From the NCBI RefSeq assembly GCF_001949145.1, contig NW_019091476.1, positions 414,331 through 478,330 on the forward strand: a stretch of 64,000 nucleotides of DNA, in the 5' to 3' direction. The position numbers and the translations under genes are program-made. Of this stretch, positions 27,880 through 40,550 are shown piece by piece. The DNA comes from Acanthaster planci. Taxonomy: Eukaryota > Echinodermata > Asteroidea > Valvatida > Acanthasteridae. A model generated the notes under the pieces. It was not told the origin of the DNA and made no database searches. It was given only the letters and a program-made list of their open reading frames with translations. Each line of letters opens with the position of its first letter. Position 1 is the first letter of the stretch.

Positions 27880-28130
27880 CTTTAAATGGAAATTTCATGA
27901 GACTTATCTTAAAGTTGAAATCGTGCGGAAAAAATCGGAAGTAATCTCTCCTGGTGATATCGCGACCTTCTGAGAGTGTGATCAGGGCAGGACCTGTGCA
28001 GATTGATTGCAAGCATTACGATATCCATGACTGCCTGGGTATTAGGCATTACGCTCATTATTGTTTCAGCGCCCGGCGCGAAGAAAGGTAACTCGGGCTA
28101 AACACAACATCAGTCTGAGCTGACTGCTGA
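27880..28130. promoter_or_regulatory. Candidate conserved non-coding element in dach intron 1
   Basis: Contains GCAGATTGATTGCAAGCATT, GGCATTACGCTCATTATTG and a small CpG cluster (AGCGCCCGGCGCGAAG). It is non-repetitive and non-coding. The call is from composition only. Confidence 0.3.
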
Positions 28131-28507
28131 GTCACCTTGGTGTTAGACCAAAATGAAAACAAAGAGGGGAACAGTTTAAAGATGGAATGTTTGGTGGTTT
28201 CCGTGCAGGTTGCTTTAGAGCAATATGTGGACACTCCATATTCAAAGATGTTTACCATTTTCTGACTGTTTTTTGAGGGATTAGTAATTTCTGTGTGCAA
28301 ATCCTTTATGAAAAGGAATTAGGTTGGAAGTGGAAAATGAAAAAGGAAAAAAAATCATGATGAAAGCAAGAGCTGTTGAAGGATTGCCACAATGACTTTG
28401 TATTTTTGAGCAATCTTTTGTTGTAATTGCTTTTTTTGGATGGTGTGCTTTGACTTTTGATAAGCGTCAGCTCATAGATAACTATAAAATTGGAGAACAT
28501 TGTTTGA

Positions 28508-28744
28508 ATTGAGGTTGAAGTGGTTCAGACACAAACTGAGTTGTTGGCAAAAAGCACACTTGGAACAGTTTTTTTGGATGAAATACCTAGTGATGTAAGA
28601 AATGCAGTGTTTGAAGAAAACTTGAGCGAGGAAATGCAATTTTCAACAACTCCTGCAGACAAAGGTAATGGTGCTAATGATAACGATGGGGAAGATGGCA
28701 TTAGCAGCTATGAGTCTGTGACAGATTTGAACAACTACATGTAA
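28508..28744 (+). other. Unassigned exon-like reading frame
   Basis: An open frame of 79 codons between stops ends at TAA 28744. It has even codon use and an acidic, serine-rich tail (GEDGISSYESVTDLNNYM). A possible acceptor (GTGGTTCAG) precedes 28530 and a possible donor (CAAAGGTAATG) lies at about 28666. It does not match the dachshund sequence expected upstream of 30399, and I recognise no family. It may be a decayed gene or transposon fragment, an alternative exon, or chance. Confidence 0.25.
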
Positions 28745-28976
28745 TTACAAAAACAGTGATAGTGATAATGACAGAAACATGCACCTGTAAAGTAACAACT
28801 CTCTGCGGATGACAAAATAACTTTAAGACAATAGTAGGGAGATTTGAAAAGTCGTAAAAGAATTTTAGTAAATCACATTGAGTAATGAAATTTGAGTAGA
28901 AAAATTCCAACAAATTAATTTTGCAGATAGAATGCTTTAGCTTTGTTGGGTATGGTATTAACCTGCCTGATACATG

Positions 28977-29140
28977 TTTGTAATGAATTATGTAACAGCA
29001 CTGGGATTTGGCAGACATATCAAGATAAAACAAAATGGAAGTATCTGTTTAAAAGCAGTACATTTTTGTAAAGAATTATGTAATAGCACCGGGTTTCAGA
29101 AGACATATCAAGATAAAACAAAATGGAAGTATATATTTAT
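28977..29140. repeat. 88-bp tandem duplication, two diverged units
   Basis: Units begin at about 28977 and 29065. Both contain GAATTATGTAA, then ACATATCAAGATAAAACAAA and ATGGAAGTAT. They differ by several substitutions, so this duplication is older than the perfect one at 13800. It follows directly after the unassigned frame ending at 28744. Confidence 0.88.
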
Positions 29141-30398
29141 CAGCAATAATCAATATCAATTATTGAATGCACGAGATATCCTGGTCAAGGTTTGTTTAAA
29201 ACTGTATTTCCTTACAAGTGTACACCACCCACAAACATGCATTTAATTCAATAGCTGGAGTTTCTCTTAACATTGTAACATATTTGCACATGGTGTGTTT
29301 GCTCTTGGCGTGGAAATGGACACCTGTTTACGACAGCTTCAGGCTTTCTGTGCCCCCCCAACAAACAGGATTTTGGGGTTGTAGTGTTCAGCCATGACAA
29401 CAGCCAAATCAATTTGAAATAGCAATTGGCAAAGTGCTGTTTGCATTATTTGGATACCCGCCTCAATGTTTGTGCAAACGTATTTAAACATCAAAGGGCA
29501 AGGCAGGCCGATACAGTGCAATACAGTCTGCAGACTGGCTGTCAGAATATTATGTTATTGTGTTAATCATTAGTGCTGATATGCTCATCTCTATGACCTG
29601 ACAAATGTGTTTTGCCTATGTGCATAGCAGGCTTTCAAGTACATCTTCATGCTGGTTATACAAATACATGTATGCATTCCTCTCAATTTGGCAGCCATTT
29701 TGGGTTCTAGGTACAAATATACATGTATGTGTATGTGATATTCATTTTTTCTTGCGTGCTGCAGAAGTCAGTTTAGCCATCACTTTCAAAACTGTTTTAT
29801 GAACTTCCCTTTTTTTTCTCCTCCAATCTTGCTCATTGGCTTTATCCTTTTCCTGTGACACTTTTTCCGTTTTATAATGTAGTGTGTACTTGTGTACATG
29901 AACCAATTTCAGATCGAGGGGTTTTTGTGAAAGATGCATGGTGTTCTGGCCAAGTTTTGAGTCATGAATTTTTTTTTGGGGGGGGGTTGATGTCTACATG
30001 TACAGACTCAAACAGGAACGTTTCAAGCAGTAAACTTTGATGTTGAATACTTGCATGACACTATATAGGGTGGGAAATTTCAGATTTGTCCCCCCCCCAA
30101 TAATGTGTACATATTTTGGTCATACTGAGAGGTTGGTCTCCAGGTCTGCGTTGTACCTTCCTCATGTCAGTTTAAGCACAAGTTTCCTGCACAGTGGTGG
30201 ATTTTACAGGATTTAGGAAGGCTCCCTGGCCAAAGAAAAAGGCTAATGGAATGATAATTATTAAAAGGGGTATCAATTTATTTCCCTGATTAAAGTTATG
30301 GCCTTGTAAATCCAGTATTAAGGTGCTCAGAGAAGGATATGTTCACATGAGATCTTATACTTTGTTCTCGTCTCTTCTTTCTCTCCCCTCTTGCACAG

Positions 30399-30514
30399 TA
30401 GTCGGCCGGGCAGACCTCCTAAGCGCAGCCTGCCCATGTCCCTGTCACAGACGGTTCACATGCTACACGGCCTCGGACATGGAGACCCACTCAAGAAGCC
30501 CAAGATTGAAAATG
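30399..30514 (+). CDS. dach: dach exon A: end of DACH domain and basic linker
   Basis: Dachshund is a nuclear co-regulator of the Ski/Sno family that works with Eya and Six proteins in eye, limb and neural development (established for the family). This exon follows a polypyrimidine tract and CAG at 30396-30398 and begins with the third base of a split codon. It encodes SRPGRPPKR, which in DACH proteins sits just after the N-terminal DNA-binding domain, then a His/Leu/Gly stretch and LKKPKIENG, a basic patch suited to nuclear localisation. It ends before GTAAAA at 30515 after the first base of a Gly codon. The upstream domain exon is outside the window. The match to SRPGRPPKR is what anchors the gene. 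Confidence 0.93.
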
Positions 30515-31569
30515 GTAAAATGAAAGCCCTGACACTAACTGTTTTTCCCTCCCACTGGTATCTACACACCCCTCCCCCTTGGTTCCCCTACTGGCACTGG
30601 TGTTGATGGTGCAGTAATGTTTGTTTGATTTGATGGGGGAAAAAGTGAAAAAGGGCCCTCTACATTCCTGGTGAAAATACAGTGTACACGTACATGTACA
30701 TAAGTAGGTTTTTTCACTGGTCAATCAATGGTTAATCTCCATTAACTCTAAAAAGGGGGGGAGGCTCTCGACACCATATTTTTATGTCAGCGCTGTTCAA
30801 ATTGGATAGTATCCTATTTGTGCAGCCTCTGGCCACATGGAAGACACCCCTTCCAACTTAAAAGTCATAGTTATGCAGATGTCTTACGCTCCCCAGCCTA
30901 GCCTTTTCCAGATATGGCTCAGAGAAGCATTCTGGCAAGACCACCTCATGAAATTATAAGACTGCCCAACTGTTGCCTGACCTGCCCTCTTCAAACCTGC
31001 CCCTGTTCAATGTAAACACTTCATGGGAGCTTGCAACTCTTGTGGGAAACGTTTCCTGTTCATACACTCCTGATGTTCATTATCAAAGTGGATGATTTAC
31101 TTGTCGGGCATAATGGAATTAGACAAGCAGAAACGTCTCAACACTCCAATTTTCCCCCTGCAAAAAATAATTGCTTTGGGGACCGGGGTCTCGCGTGAGA
31201 AGAAAATGAGGTTGTCTTGAGTGGGCAGTTTCCATCCAGCCAATGATACCAAGGATTGTGTTTGTGTTTACAGGAGTAAACATCACCGTTGACCACATGG
31301 AATGAAATGTCAAAATCTGGAAATATGGCTGTTTCTTAAAAAGAAGTCCCAATGAAAAAAGTCATGTAAAAAGTATGACACTGTCAGTTCCACAGAATGT
31401 ATCCTTTATACATTGCAAAGGACCTTCTGTTCCTTCTGTTCCTGAACAAATTGGACTGCAGTTGCAGCATTCTGTAGTCACTAATTGATACTGCCATTAC
31501 TTCTAATATTAGAATTAGAATATTACTGAGCCATAGAGCATGGAAACATTTCATGTGATGACTGCTGCA

Positions 31570-31790
31570 TGTATTTCCCAAGGTCAATTAATATTTCAAC
31601 CGACACGCTGTTTGTAATTGAGTATGATGCATAAACTGTTTCTCATACAAAGAAATGAGGAATAAATGGAGATTGTGGTGGTTTACACGTCTCGCACTGT
31701 TACCCAAGGAACGCCCATTCCCGAACCTGTTTTGAATATTTAATGAGATTATGTTTTATGTTTCCCAGTGCGCCATATTTTGATATGCCA
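31570..31790. promoter_or_regulatory. Candidate conserved non-coding element in dach intron 2
   Basis: A non-repetitive block with TTTGTAATTGAGTATGATGC, ATATTTAATGAGATTATG and GGAATAAATGGAGATTG. There is no coding frame. The position inside a developmental regulator makes an enhancer plausible, but this is inference. Confidence 0.3.
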
Positions 31791-31979
31791 ACCATGTTTA
31801 CTCAAAAGACACCTGATTAAAATCAATGGAGGGGTTTATATACATGGGTTATATATATATGAAGCTACAGTGCCAAATATGCCAATCTGCTAGGAGTTGT
31901 CACTATTGGATGGTACAGGTACTTATTGACAGTTAATACCTACCTGCAATGACAAAGGGAGATTAATCCTAACTGAAGG

Positions 31980-32240
31980 GACTTGGACTGGAGCTTTGGC
32001 ACTGGGGGAAGATGTCCACGAAGCGATGGCACGATGAGGGAAATGTGGGAGTTTGGGCTCAGCAGTCACTGGAATTGATGGATACAGACGACAGCATTGG
32101 CAGAACCGGCCAGGCGTGTGGAGGGCGTGCAGCGCGCTTAAAGACAATGGAAAGGATTACGCGCACCGTGGATTCACGCTGTCAAATAGTGTGAAGGCCA
32201 AGGCAATGGGCATTTGGTGTGCCTGTATCAACTGACAATA
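31980..32240. promoter_or_regulatory. Candidate conserved non-coding element in dach intron 2
   Basis: A CpG-containing block including AAGACAATGGAAAGGATTAC (a Sox-like ACAATGG next to an Otx/Gsc-like GGATTA) and GCGTGCAGCGCGC. Both strands have ~60-codon frames without domains. Composition is clearly different from the flanking AT-rich intron. Confidence 0.35.
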
Positions 32241-35200
32241 CTGCGACACAGTTTTTCATTTTAAAAAATGGCTTGTTCAGAGGTACATGTATCCCACCTT
32301 GCAGTAGGGTTTCACCAACACTACTTCATTGTTGCTAGGTTATTCGAGTTACCTCATCAAGAAAGAGAAAAGGAAATTAAAAAAAGGACTTGAATTTGCA
32401 GGAATCAGTTACATGTATTTTGTTATCCCTTAGAAAATGACTTCAGAGTAAAAACCAGATTGATAAATAAAATTGTTTTTCACTTAGAAATCCTTTGTCG
32501 GTATGAAATTGAAAGTGCAGGGTGTACATGTTTATTTCTGACAATTCTCATAAAAAATGTCTCAAATGAGGAAGATGAGAAGGCAATAGTCTTTAGACAC
32601 CCCCATAATGTAGCATGCTTTAATGCTCTATTTAGGAGAATGGTTGTGCTGCATTAATTGAGGGGAAGAAGGGGTTTATCCCACTGATATTTTCTTCCAA
32701 GTGCCTTAATTTTGCAGTTGCCCCATTTTTCACAATACCTTTTTTCCCTCGAGTGCTTTTGATTAGTCTTGCGCTGTCTACTTTGGTCATTATGTCCAGA
32801 TTCACTTTTCCACACTGAATAATCTCATGTTATTGGCAAGCGTACTGCTTCCTTACGCTTTCCTTCTTGAGGCACCACCAATACCACAATGCTGCCCTTG
32901 TCTCATTTTAAACACCTTCCATCTTCAACTGAAGCATCCTTTGGCGTGACAAACTCGTGCACTGCAGCCAAGTTGATGTGCAGTGACAGTTACACACCAC
33001 TAATCACCCGAAGCTGAACAAATTGTTCCACTTTCCTGATCAGCAAGATATAAATACAGCCTCTGGATTGTTGATGCATTGTTGTCCGCATTATGTTCAA
33101 TAACCATGCAGCATTTCAGCTGAGCATGAAGTCCAATATGTTAAGTCTACTGTTAACAATGAGAACCATTCATAGTTAGACTCTTGATACTTGACACATC
33201 AGTCTTGTTCAATCTACTTATCTAGAAATTTATGCAAATACAATATTTTGTAATTTGATTTCTTGCAGCTTGCACATAGAATGCAAGATATCAAAACACC
33301 TCTTGCTATAAATAGTATTTAGAAAAGACAGGAGTCCAAAGCCTTACTTTACATGAATACATACATGTATATTTACTCTAATTCCCTAGTGTGTCTGCAA
33401 AACCATATTAAAATTTGAGGATTCATTACTATTTGGAATAGCTATGACATGCAATACCGCAGTGATTCAGAAATAATATCAATTGCTGCGCACTTCACTG
33501 TGCTGCTTTTCTTACTGTCTGATTGGTCATGTTCTAAAAAACACACGCCTCCGAAATATAGAACTGAAAAACAAAACAACATGCTGGAAGTTCCAAGACT
33601 TTCTAGAGCAATTTTGAGGCTACAGTCAGCCCACTGCAGCAACTTAAACTGTGCTGGTAGTCAACAACTTGGGAACAAGTACTCATGGTAGGATATGATA
33701 AAACATGTCATTGCTTCGGTGATGTGGCATAATATGGATAAACTTGAGTAACAATAGCTGCATTGGTACAGGTAACATTACCACCACTGCTGTAAACACA
33801 GAGACAAAAGCCACTTTTCTTGGCTCTTTTTCCTTGAAGGGCAGAAAAATTAAAAGCACTGGCATTAATGATTTTTACAGCCCAAACCATCTCGGGGAAC
33901 GAAAGAAAAAGTGCAATGATTTATGCTGTCTGAATTGCCAATAACGTTAATGACATTCTGCTCTCAACTTGAAGTAATTGTCCAGGAGGAGGCAATAAAA
34001 TAAACTGTAATTATCTGTGACCTTGTGTTGTATCAGTTTGCTCAATATGGCATGTAGAAATGGAATTTGCATAGCCTTGTGCAGTTGTCAGTCTTCCATG
34101 AATTCTTTTGTCATACCATGGAGCTTTAAAAAGGAGCTTCATGCACCTGTTAACTATCCCCATCCCCCACCATTGGCACCAGCCCTGCCAGTATGACATC
34201 TCCATGGTTACACTCAATGGAAGTTCAAAAAGTGTATACCGTACCTTTATACAGGAGAAACTTTGATAACATTGGGTTATGCAAATGTTTCCTATTTCAG
34301 AATACATCCTCACTCCTCATATCCCTAAGATTAAGAAGTAGGCTGTATTCTTTATTCACTTAGGTGATGTATTCAAAAGGACAAAAATACTTTTAAGTTT
34401 TACCAAAAGCTGCAGGCAGGAGAACACCAAGGGTTACATTTCTTATGACATTGTAGGGGTGGAGAAAAAGAACAGGAAAATAATTAACAACATGATGCAT
34501 GTGAAATTAAAAAAAAAGACCACCAGAATTCTGGATATGTAACAGCATTCCTGTCCTTACAAAGAAAAATCCATGCAGCTTTCAAAATACCCTATTTCTT
34601 TGCCCTCAGATTTAAACAATAGAGACAATTTTTTTCTGGACACAGTTGGACGCGTCAGTTGTCCCTGGCTGGCCCATCCACAAAGTTGTTTACTGTTGAA
34701 AATCTCAAATCTCACAGGGGAGACTGGACAGTGTCTTTCGATATATGTATATGAAGAAAATGTAAGGGAAGCTGGACATTAATCACAGTTTGACAGTGTT
34801 TGTGAAGGCTTTGGCAGCACTGACCAAGAGGAAGGAAGGTCAGCGTATTTCAACAGGAGGATGGGATGTATTTACCAATTCCAGATGTGTGTCCTTAGCT
34901 CAGAACACTGCCCAGACTGTGCCCATTGTTGTGGCTGTTTTATTTTGGATGTTGTGACAGCCATCTTGGACAACCCTCTTGAAGGTTGCTCATTTTTTCC
35001 CATAAAGCGATCCATTGAAACCTCTGACTAGTGGTTTATAACAGCTGTCAAACAAATCCTCAGAACAGCCATGCAACTTTTCCTTTAAATGAGCTGATTT
35101 CCTTAAAAGTCACATTTTAACTGCTTGTGTGTTGTTACGAGCTGAAAAATGTTCACAAAAGTCATCTGAGATTTTGAGTTTCCTCTTCTTTTTCTGAATT

Positions 35201-37899
35201 CTTAGTTTCACATTTGTCAGGAGTCTCTTGCTGTATTTAGTCAAGGTGACAATTGGAAAAGTTACCTTGGTCTTCTGTGCCACTTTCAATTTCTTGCATC
35301 AGTCTGTCTGAAAATGACCCTGTAGTTTTAAAATTGTGCTCAAGAGAGCCCCCCCTGAATCTGCTCGTACATGTATGTAAATGGTCAGTCCCTCCCAAAA
35401 AGTTAAATAATCTGGGCTGTCAGCACATAATCATATGCGCTGTAGTTCAAGTTGTTGAAAAGTACAATGCAAGATACGTACATCTATCAGAATTTATGTC
35501 ACTTAATGTTGAATCTCCAAGCAATAAAGTTGGTGACTCTGTTGCTTTATCTTATTTGCATATACATGTATGCACATGTAAATGAATGATTTATAGAGTA
35601 TGTTTTATAGCAATCCACTTTATGCATTTTTCATCTGCCCACCATTGGTCGTAAATTGAATAATTTAAGTCCTAAGTATCCATATGTTGTTTTAATTTGT
35701 ACAGATTATGGATTACATTTCGAATTTCAATATTTTGAGAGAAAAACATAAAATTGCATATGTACATGTACCTGAGAGTTCATCAATCTTGTTTGGCTGA
35801 GTTTTGGCAAGTTTTTGTTACATGCATCAGAGAGGTTCTAATTATATATTATAATTAATTAGATCTACAATTTGTGATTTGAATGTATAGAGGGTTTACC
35901 GGCACAATGGCAGGTAAATTGTACATGTAACTGTACATTTAAATTGCTGGCCATTGTCTCTTCAAGCTGGCTGCCTGATTGTATTTCATGAATAGAAAAA
36001 CTGCAAGAATCTCTATCATGTGCATGCAAGAAATTAAAGAAGCCGGATAAAATTGGATGACTGCATTTTGTACACACCCGTGTACCTGTAACTGTTTCCA
36101 CTTCAGCTTGTACATGTGCCTTGTTTTCCATCTTGTACTTTGATTTGTTAGGCTTACATTGTGTCGAGCCTAATTTGATGTGGAAAGCATACCACAATTG
36201 CACACAATCTCCCCATATTTCGTTGTGGTACATTTCCAGTTTGACCATAGCAAAATGCTTTTATAACAGGCTGGGTTTCAAATGACAAGTTGCAAATTGG
36301 TAGGACTAGGATGATAATTGATAAAGTACCAAGATTCCCATATATATTGATATTTGTGCAATTACACCATGATTTTGCTAATCTTGCCGTCCACTCCCTA
36401 GTTTGGAACCCCTATTACCAATTTCCTAATATGACTACAATTCAGCTGTCCAGCTGATGGTCCACATGTATATGTACATTGTACATGGACAAGTAAATAG
36501 TCAATAGAAAAAAAAACATGAATGCAATGGATCACTTGAAAACAGTCATGACAGCTCCTCCATCCACTGACCTTACACTTTGATGAAAATTCTGTGAAAT
36601 GATCTGCAGGAAATTAAAAAAAAAAGAGCTGTACTGAATGATGAAGAAATGAAGTGGCTGAAATGTGTGAATGAGTTGAAACAGCAGATGGTCGTGTGAT
36701 GTGTTTAGAAGTCTGTCCCCGTGGGGGGTCTGACCTGTAAAAGGGACAGCGGATAATTAGCTTCTTGATAACTTCCAATACATCACAAGAATGACAAACC
36801 GAGAAGTCAAGATAACAGGTATTTCACAACAGCCCACAGGGGACAAAAAAAGGCAATCAAGTATCATGGCTGGATACTGCTATGCCAACTATGCCTGTAT
36901 TACCAGTTGAAATATCAATTCATATTCCACACTCTTTTTTTTCCAATGGGAAAGTTATTTTTTTGGAGTTTTAATTGGGCTCTGTAGCCACGTCTCGGCA
37001 GGACACTAGTCATTTGATAGGAGACACCTTTGGTGAAAATATAGATTTGTTGATCTTTATGCTCTTGAGAGAAAGATCGTTCATGTATGCGTTACATATA
37101 TTGGCTTGTTTGTATTCACATTGTGAATTCAATCATGAACTATGCTCATTTAAAATGACTCGGGAGCTAAAAATCAAGCCAACCAGTGATGTCAGTATGC
37201 TGATACTAAAGTTGTTTGTTTACCTGTTGTGGTTTGTAGTTGTGATTATTCACAGTTGTGTTGATATCAAGTTGTCCTTGTTTAACCTTTAAAGCGATGA
37301 TCGTGAGCCACTTTATAATAAATCCATCACTTTATGGAAGATGGGAGAGGATATCCCCTATTACTCCCCCTCCCTGTCAAGTCCCTCCCCCTTGGGTACA
37401 TGTACATGTATATATGGCTGGATTCTACACAAACTGTGCTTCACAAACGGTGCCTCTGGTCAGCTGTTCAATTTTTTGTTTATTGGCATTTCTCTCTTTC
37501 ATCCAGCCCTGTTTAAATTGTTCAACCACCGTTTGTGACGGCACATGTACTAGAAAGTTGGTGCACATGCAGTAGCTATACTTAAACCCTTACTGAGAAG
37601 GTTTGAAATGTGTTACAGAACAAGTAAAGGAAACACACAGATTCACGTCTGTTTATTGACCCCTCAGCTTGCGAGCTGTTTTCAACTTTAGTTTAAGAGC
37701 AAAGGAAACAGAAGATGTACCAAGTTAAGCATAGTATTGTGATGCAGAACGCAAGTGTTTAGCATTTCTTTCTTTTGAAAGAAGTCACCTCATAGAAAGC
37801 ACTGCCTGACAGATGCAGTTCCAAGTGGAATATTGCCTGCATTTACTCCAAAACCAACCACTTGAAAGTAAACAACCGGTGTTTCCATTCAACCGTTGC

Positions 37900-38520
37900 G
37901 TGAAAACCGCTTAGCCTTTGTAGTAATTTATGCAGTCTGACATCACAAATGATGTTAACAAGGGCAGTCGTCATCAAAAGCTGCAATCAATTCAAGGACA
38001 ACTCTTTTGATCAACAACCTTTATGGCAGAGACACACTCATTATAGCTAGGTGTCTCCTTCAGAAAGACATCGCAAACACAATCATCACTCGAAATATCT
38101 TTGTACGAAGAAGGTTGTCCCAGTACTTTTAACATTGAATAGAAATTGCAGTCTTGCCTTCTCGTAGTCACTATCCGTCACATACAATTGATGCTATAAT
38201 CCCACAGACACTTCACAGTTATTCATACAAGTTTTTTTTTTCTGTTATGATTGATTATTGATTCTTCGTTGTCAGAGACGGATGGGGTGTCGTCCAGAAA
38301 GTCAGCGCGAATGCAGTAAAGGGCTTTTCAGCCGGCAAACATGACAACCTCAAGTGCCCTTAGTGCACAGCGGGGAATCGATAAAGTCGTTCGCTGAGAT
38401 AATTATGAAATTGTGAAGTGTCCAAGAAATGCTTGTTACAGAGTGATTGTAGTATGACCGGAGGGCAAATTTTGTCGCTGGAGAGGATCAGCTCGCATTG
38501 ATGATTGCAAGGCAAAGAGC
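37900..38520. promoter_or_regulatory. Candidate conserved non-coding element in dach intron 2
   Basis: A long repeat-poor stretch about 700 bp upstream of exon B. It contains TTATGATTGATTATTGATTC (consecutive Pbx/Hox-like TGATT sites), GCTGAGATAATTATGAAATT and ACAATTGATGCTATAATCCC. No protein-like frame longer than 60 codons crosses it. Confidence 0.38.
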
Positions 38521-39210
38521 TAGACCTTCATTGTAGGCCAAGTGAAAAAGTTTGTGCCCCAGTCCATGTACATATACGATATCTTTACTTGGCTTGCATA
38601 CAAAAGGTGTCTGTTTATGACTGAATTAGGGTTTATTAAGTGAACTGTCTTTATATTGCAGTAATCATCAACGATTCTGCTAGATATTTTCTTTTTTGTT
38701 GTAGTTATGACTTGGCACAATTTATTTAAGTTAATTGTCGAGTTAATTGTGATATCACAATTTTAAAACCCCCAAATGCTGCAAAGTTATTTTCAAAAGG
38801 CCCGCCATTCTTTGCTTGAAATGATTTCCATTTTTTTGTGGAGAAAATCTTTGGGATAGGCCAGCTTTGCACAGCGTTGCTTAACACCAACAAGATTTGC
38901 TTGTCAGAAAAAGGGGACTGGATAAATTGCCATGTGTAACTTGAAGCTGGAGCTCGGCTTTTTTCAGTAAGCACACAGTTTTTTTGCGATATTCCCTGCC
39001 CTGTAGCCTCTTTGACTTTGGGTCATACCACCTCCAAGATTAGGGGAGAGAAAAGAGATAGTTTAACCTAAAGTTCTCCAATTGGACCTTAAGAGTCCTT
39101 AATTGTCTTAAGAGTACTCCGAATTATGAAAGCTGTTCTTATGGAATTACATGTAATCCAGTATCCAGTTAAAATCATTTCCATGTATTGTGTATGTTTT
39201 TTCAATGCAG

Positions 39211-39627
39211 GATTAGCTGGTCTGAAGGCACCTCTACCATTCAATGGGTATGACAGCCTGATGGCAGGGGCGTCACCCTACTTGCTGACTACCCACCCAG
39301 CCCTTGTTTCCAGCGGCTCATACCCTGGTCACCACATCTCCTCCCCATCGATCTACACCAATGGCAGCTTCATCGGGGGTGCCGCCTCCCTCCAGAACAG
39401 TCTGGGAAGTCCCAACAGCAAGTCGTCGTCAGGCGGGAGTGGGGACCACCCGGGGACGGACAACGAGAGCATCTCACCTCGGACTGACCACTCCTCGGGT
39501 GGTGGCGGTGGGGGGCCGGGCTCCCGCGAGCTGGCGTCTCCGCCCGTCGACAGTGACTTTAACGGTGAGGAAAAGGAGGTGGATAGGAAGCACCAGCAAG
39601 CTATGGCCGCTATGGAGCAAAGCTTAG
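39211..39627 (+). CDS. dach: dach exon B: low-complexity central linker
   Basis: Acceptor TTCAATGCAG at 39201-39210; the exon completes the Gly codon left by exon A and runs 417 bp in one frame. It encodes GLAGLKAPLPFNGYDSLMAG, then a Pro/Ser/Gly/His-rich region with a Gly6 run near 39500, an acidic stretch (DSDFNGEEKEVDRK) and AMAAMEQSL. DACH proteins have a long, poorly conserved linker here. The exon is markedly more GC-rich than its flanks. The donor is GTATGG at 39628, phase 1. The frame runs 4 codons past the donor before a stop, so the splice call depends on phase agreement with exon C. Long antisense frames over it are shadows. Confidence 0.9.
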
Positions 39628-40472
39628 GTATGGCACCCTGAGGCGCTACATGGGTACTCTCGCTGTCTGCACCATACACCAGACTTCTGGCATTAGTTTG
39701 TTTAACAATTTTATCCCCAAAACAGGTGACTGATTCCAAATTCATCACAAAACCCAAGATCTGAAAATACACACCAAATCTGTCCAGCAAAGCTTCATAT
39801 ATGGCTTTGTCCCCTCCCTTTTTGTGGTAATTAGTTTTTTATTCCCTGTACATTGTTTCTTTTCTACTGTAACATAATACAGTACATTTGCGTTGACAGG
39901 ACATCTATTGACATCATTTTTTGTCTGTATCCTCAACTGTCATAGATTTCTTTAACTCAGTGTAGTAGCTTTATAAGGTGCCTCTAACTGACAAGTACGT
40001 GAACTTGTGAATATTTTGAGTTCACATATTTGAAACAGCAAAATTTGAGCAGTACCATTTTTACATGTTTGTGAGTATAACAACTATTCAGAGATCTTCC
40101 GATGGTGACCGATGATCTTCCGATGCTTCTAATTGTTCTGAAGTTGTTGCAACTTGCAGGAAATAAGTGAAAACTAATCACTTCTGTGAGAAAGCATTGT
40201 TTCTGAAAGGGCCTGCAAATGTTATTCAGTTGCTTTTTTAATCAATCAATCAATCAATGTACTAATTATTAACTTAACAATTTTCTGTTTGAATGTAGAG
40301 CCCTTTATTGAAAATCCGTTAAAAGATGCAAGAGAATCGAAAAACTTTGATCAACAAAGCCAATTTGTCCTCTGTTGTATGAAATGCTTTATAGAACCAG
40401 TGTTTCCCTTGTCCTTTTATTACACAGCATCCAAGGCTTCCAAGTCTGACATTGTCTTATTTTGTTTTCTAG
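39628..40472 (+). other. dach: dach intron 3 (845 or 848 bp)
   Basis: Starts GTATGG and ends TTTTCTAG or TTTTCTAGCAG, a tandem acceptor. It contains an ATCA simple repeat (AATCAATCAATCAATCAATG near 40241) and a pair of GATCTTCCGATG direct repeats near 40093-40122. Nothing else was recognised. Confidence 0.85.
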
Positions 40473-40550
40473 CAGCCCATGCCAGGGATGACGTCCCAAC
40501 GAACTCGCCAACTGGTCACACCAACAACCATTCCAAGACGTCACACATGA
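40473..40550 (+). CDS. dach: dach exon C: short linker cassette with tandem acceptor
   Basis: A short exon of 78 bp (or 75 bp from 40476) encoding AHARDDVPTNSPTGHTNN followed by HSKTSHM. Two AGs three bases apart (TAGCAG, ending at 40472 and 40475) both keep the frame and differ by one Ala codon. It ends before GTAAGA at 40551, phase 1, an excellent donor. It is polar, probably disordered, with no known motif. The evidence is the phase match with exons B and D and good splice sites, with no homology signature of its own. Confidence 0.72.
   Translation, partial: QPMPGMTSQRTRQLVTPTTIPRRHT

Larger units (their letters stand above)
1..30398 (+). other. dach: dach intron 1 (partial, 5' end outside window)
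   Basis: This whole stretch precedes the first dach exon seen here, which begins in mid-codon, so it should be intron. No reading frame in it shows the Ski/Sno/Dac domain expected just upstream of SRPGRPPKR, so that exon lies outside the window. Frames of 60-150 codons occur on both strands, but none shows a recognisable domain or exon-like boundaries with consistent phase. Apart from the repeats and candidate regulatory patches listed separately, it is AT-rich sequence with poly-T, poly-G and TACATGTA-like palindromes. Very large introns with regulatory content are known for DACH genes in vertebrates; applying that here is inference. Confidence 0.75.
30515..39210 (+). other. dach: dach intron 2 (8,696 bp)
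   Basis: Starts GTAAAA and ends TTTTTTCAATGCAG; phase 1. Apart from the candidate regulatory patches listed separately (31570-31790, 31980-32240, 37900-38520), it is AT-rich with TACATGTA palindromes near 30690, 33365, 35570, 35765, 36470 and 37395, and a TATATATAT run at about 31850. No extra phase-compatible coding exon was recognised. Confidence 0.85.

Noticed and set aside
39353-39790. 145-codon minus frame over dach exon B
   Set aside because: Shadow of the GC-rich dach coding frame; it runs into the intron without a domain.
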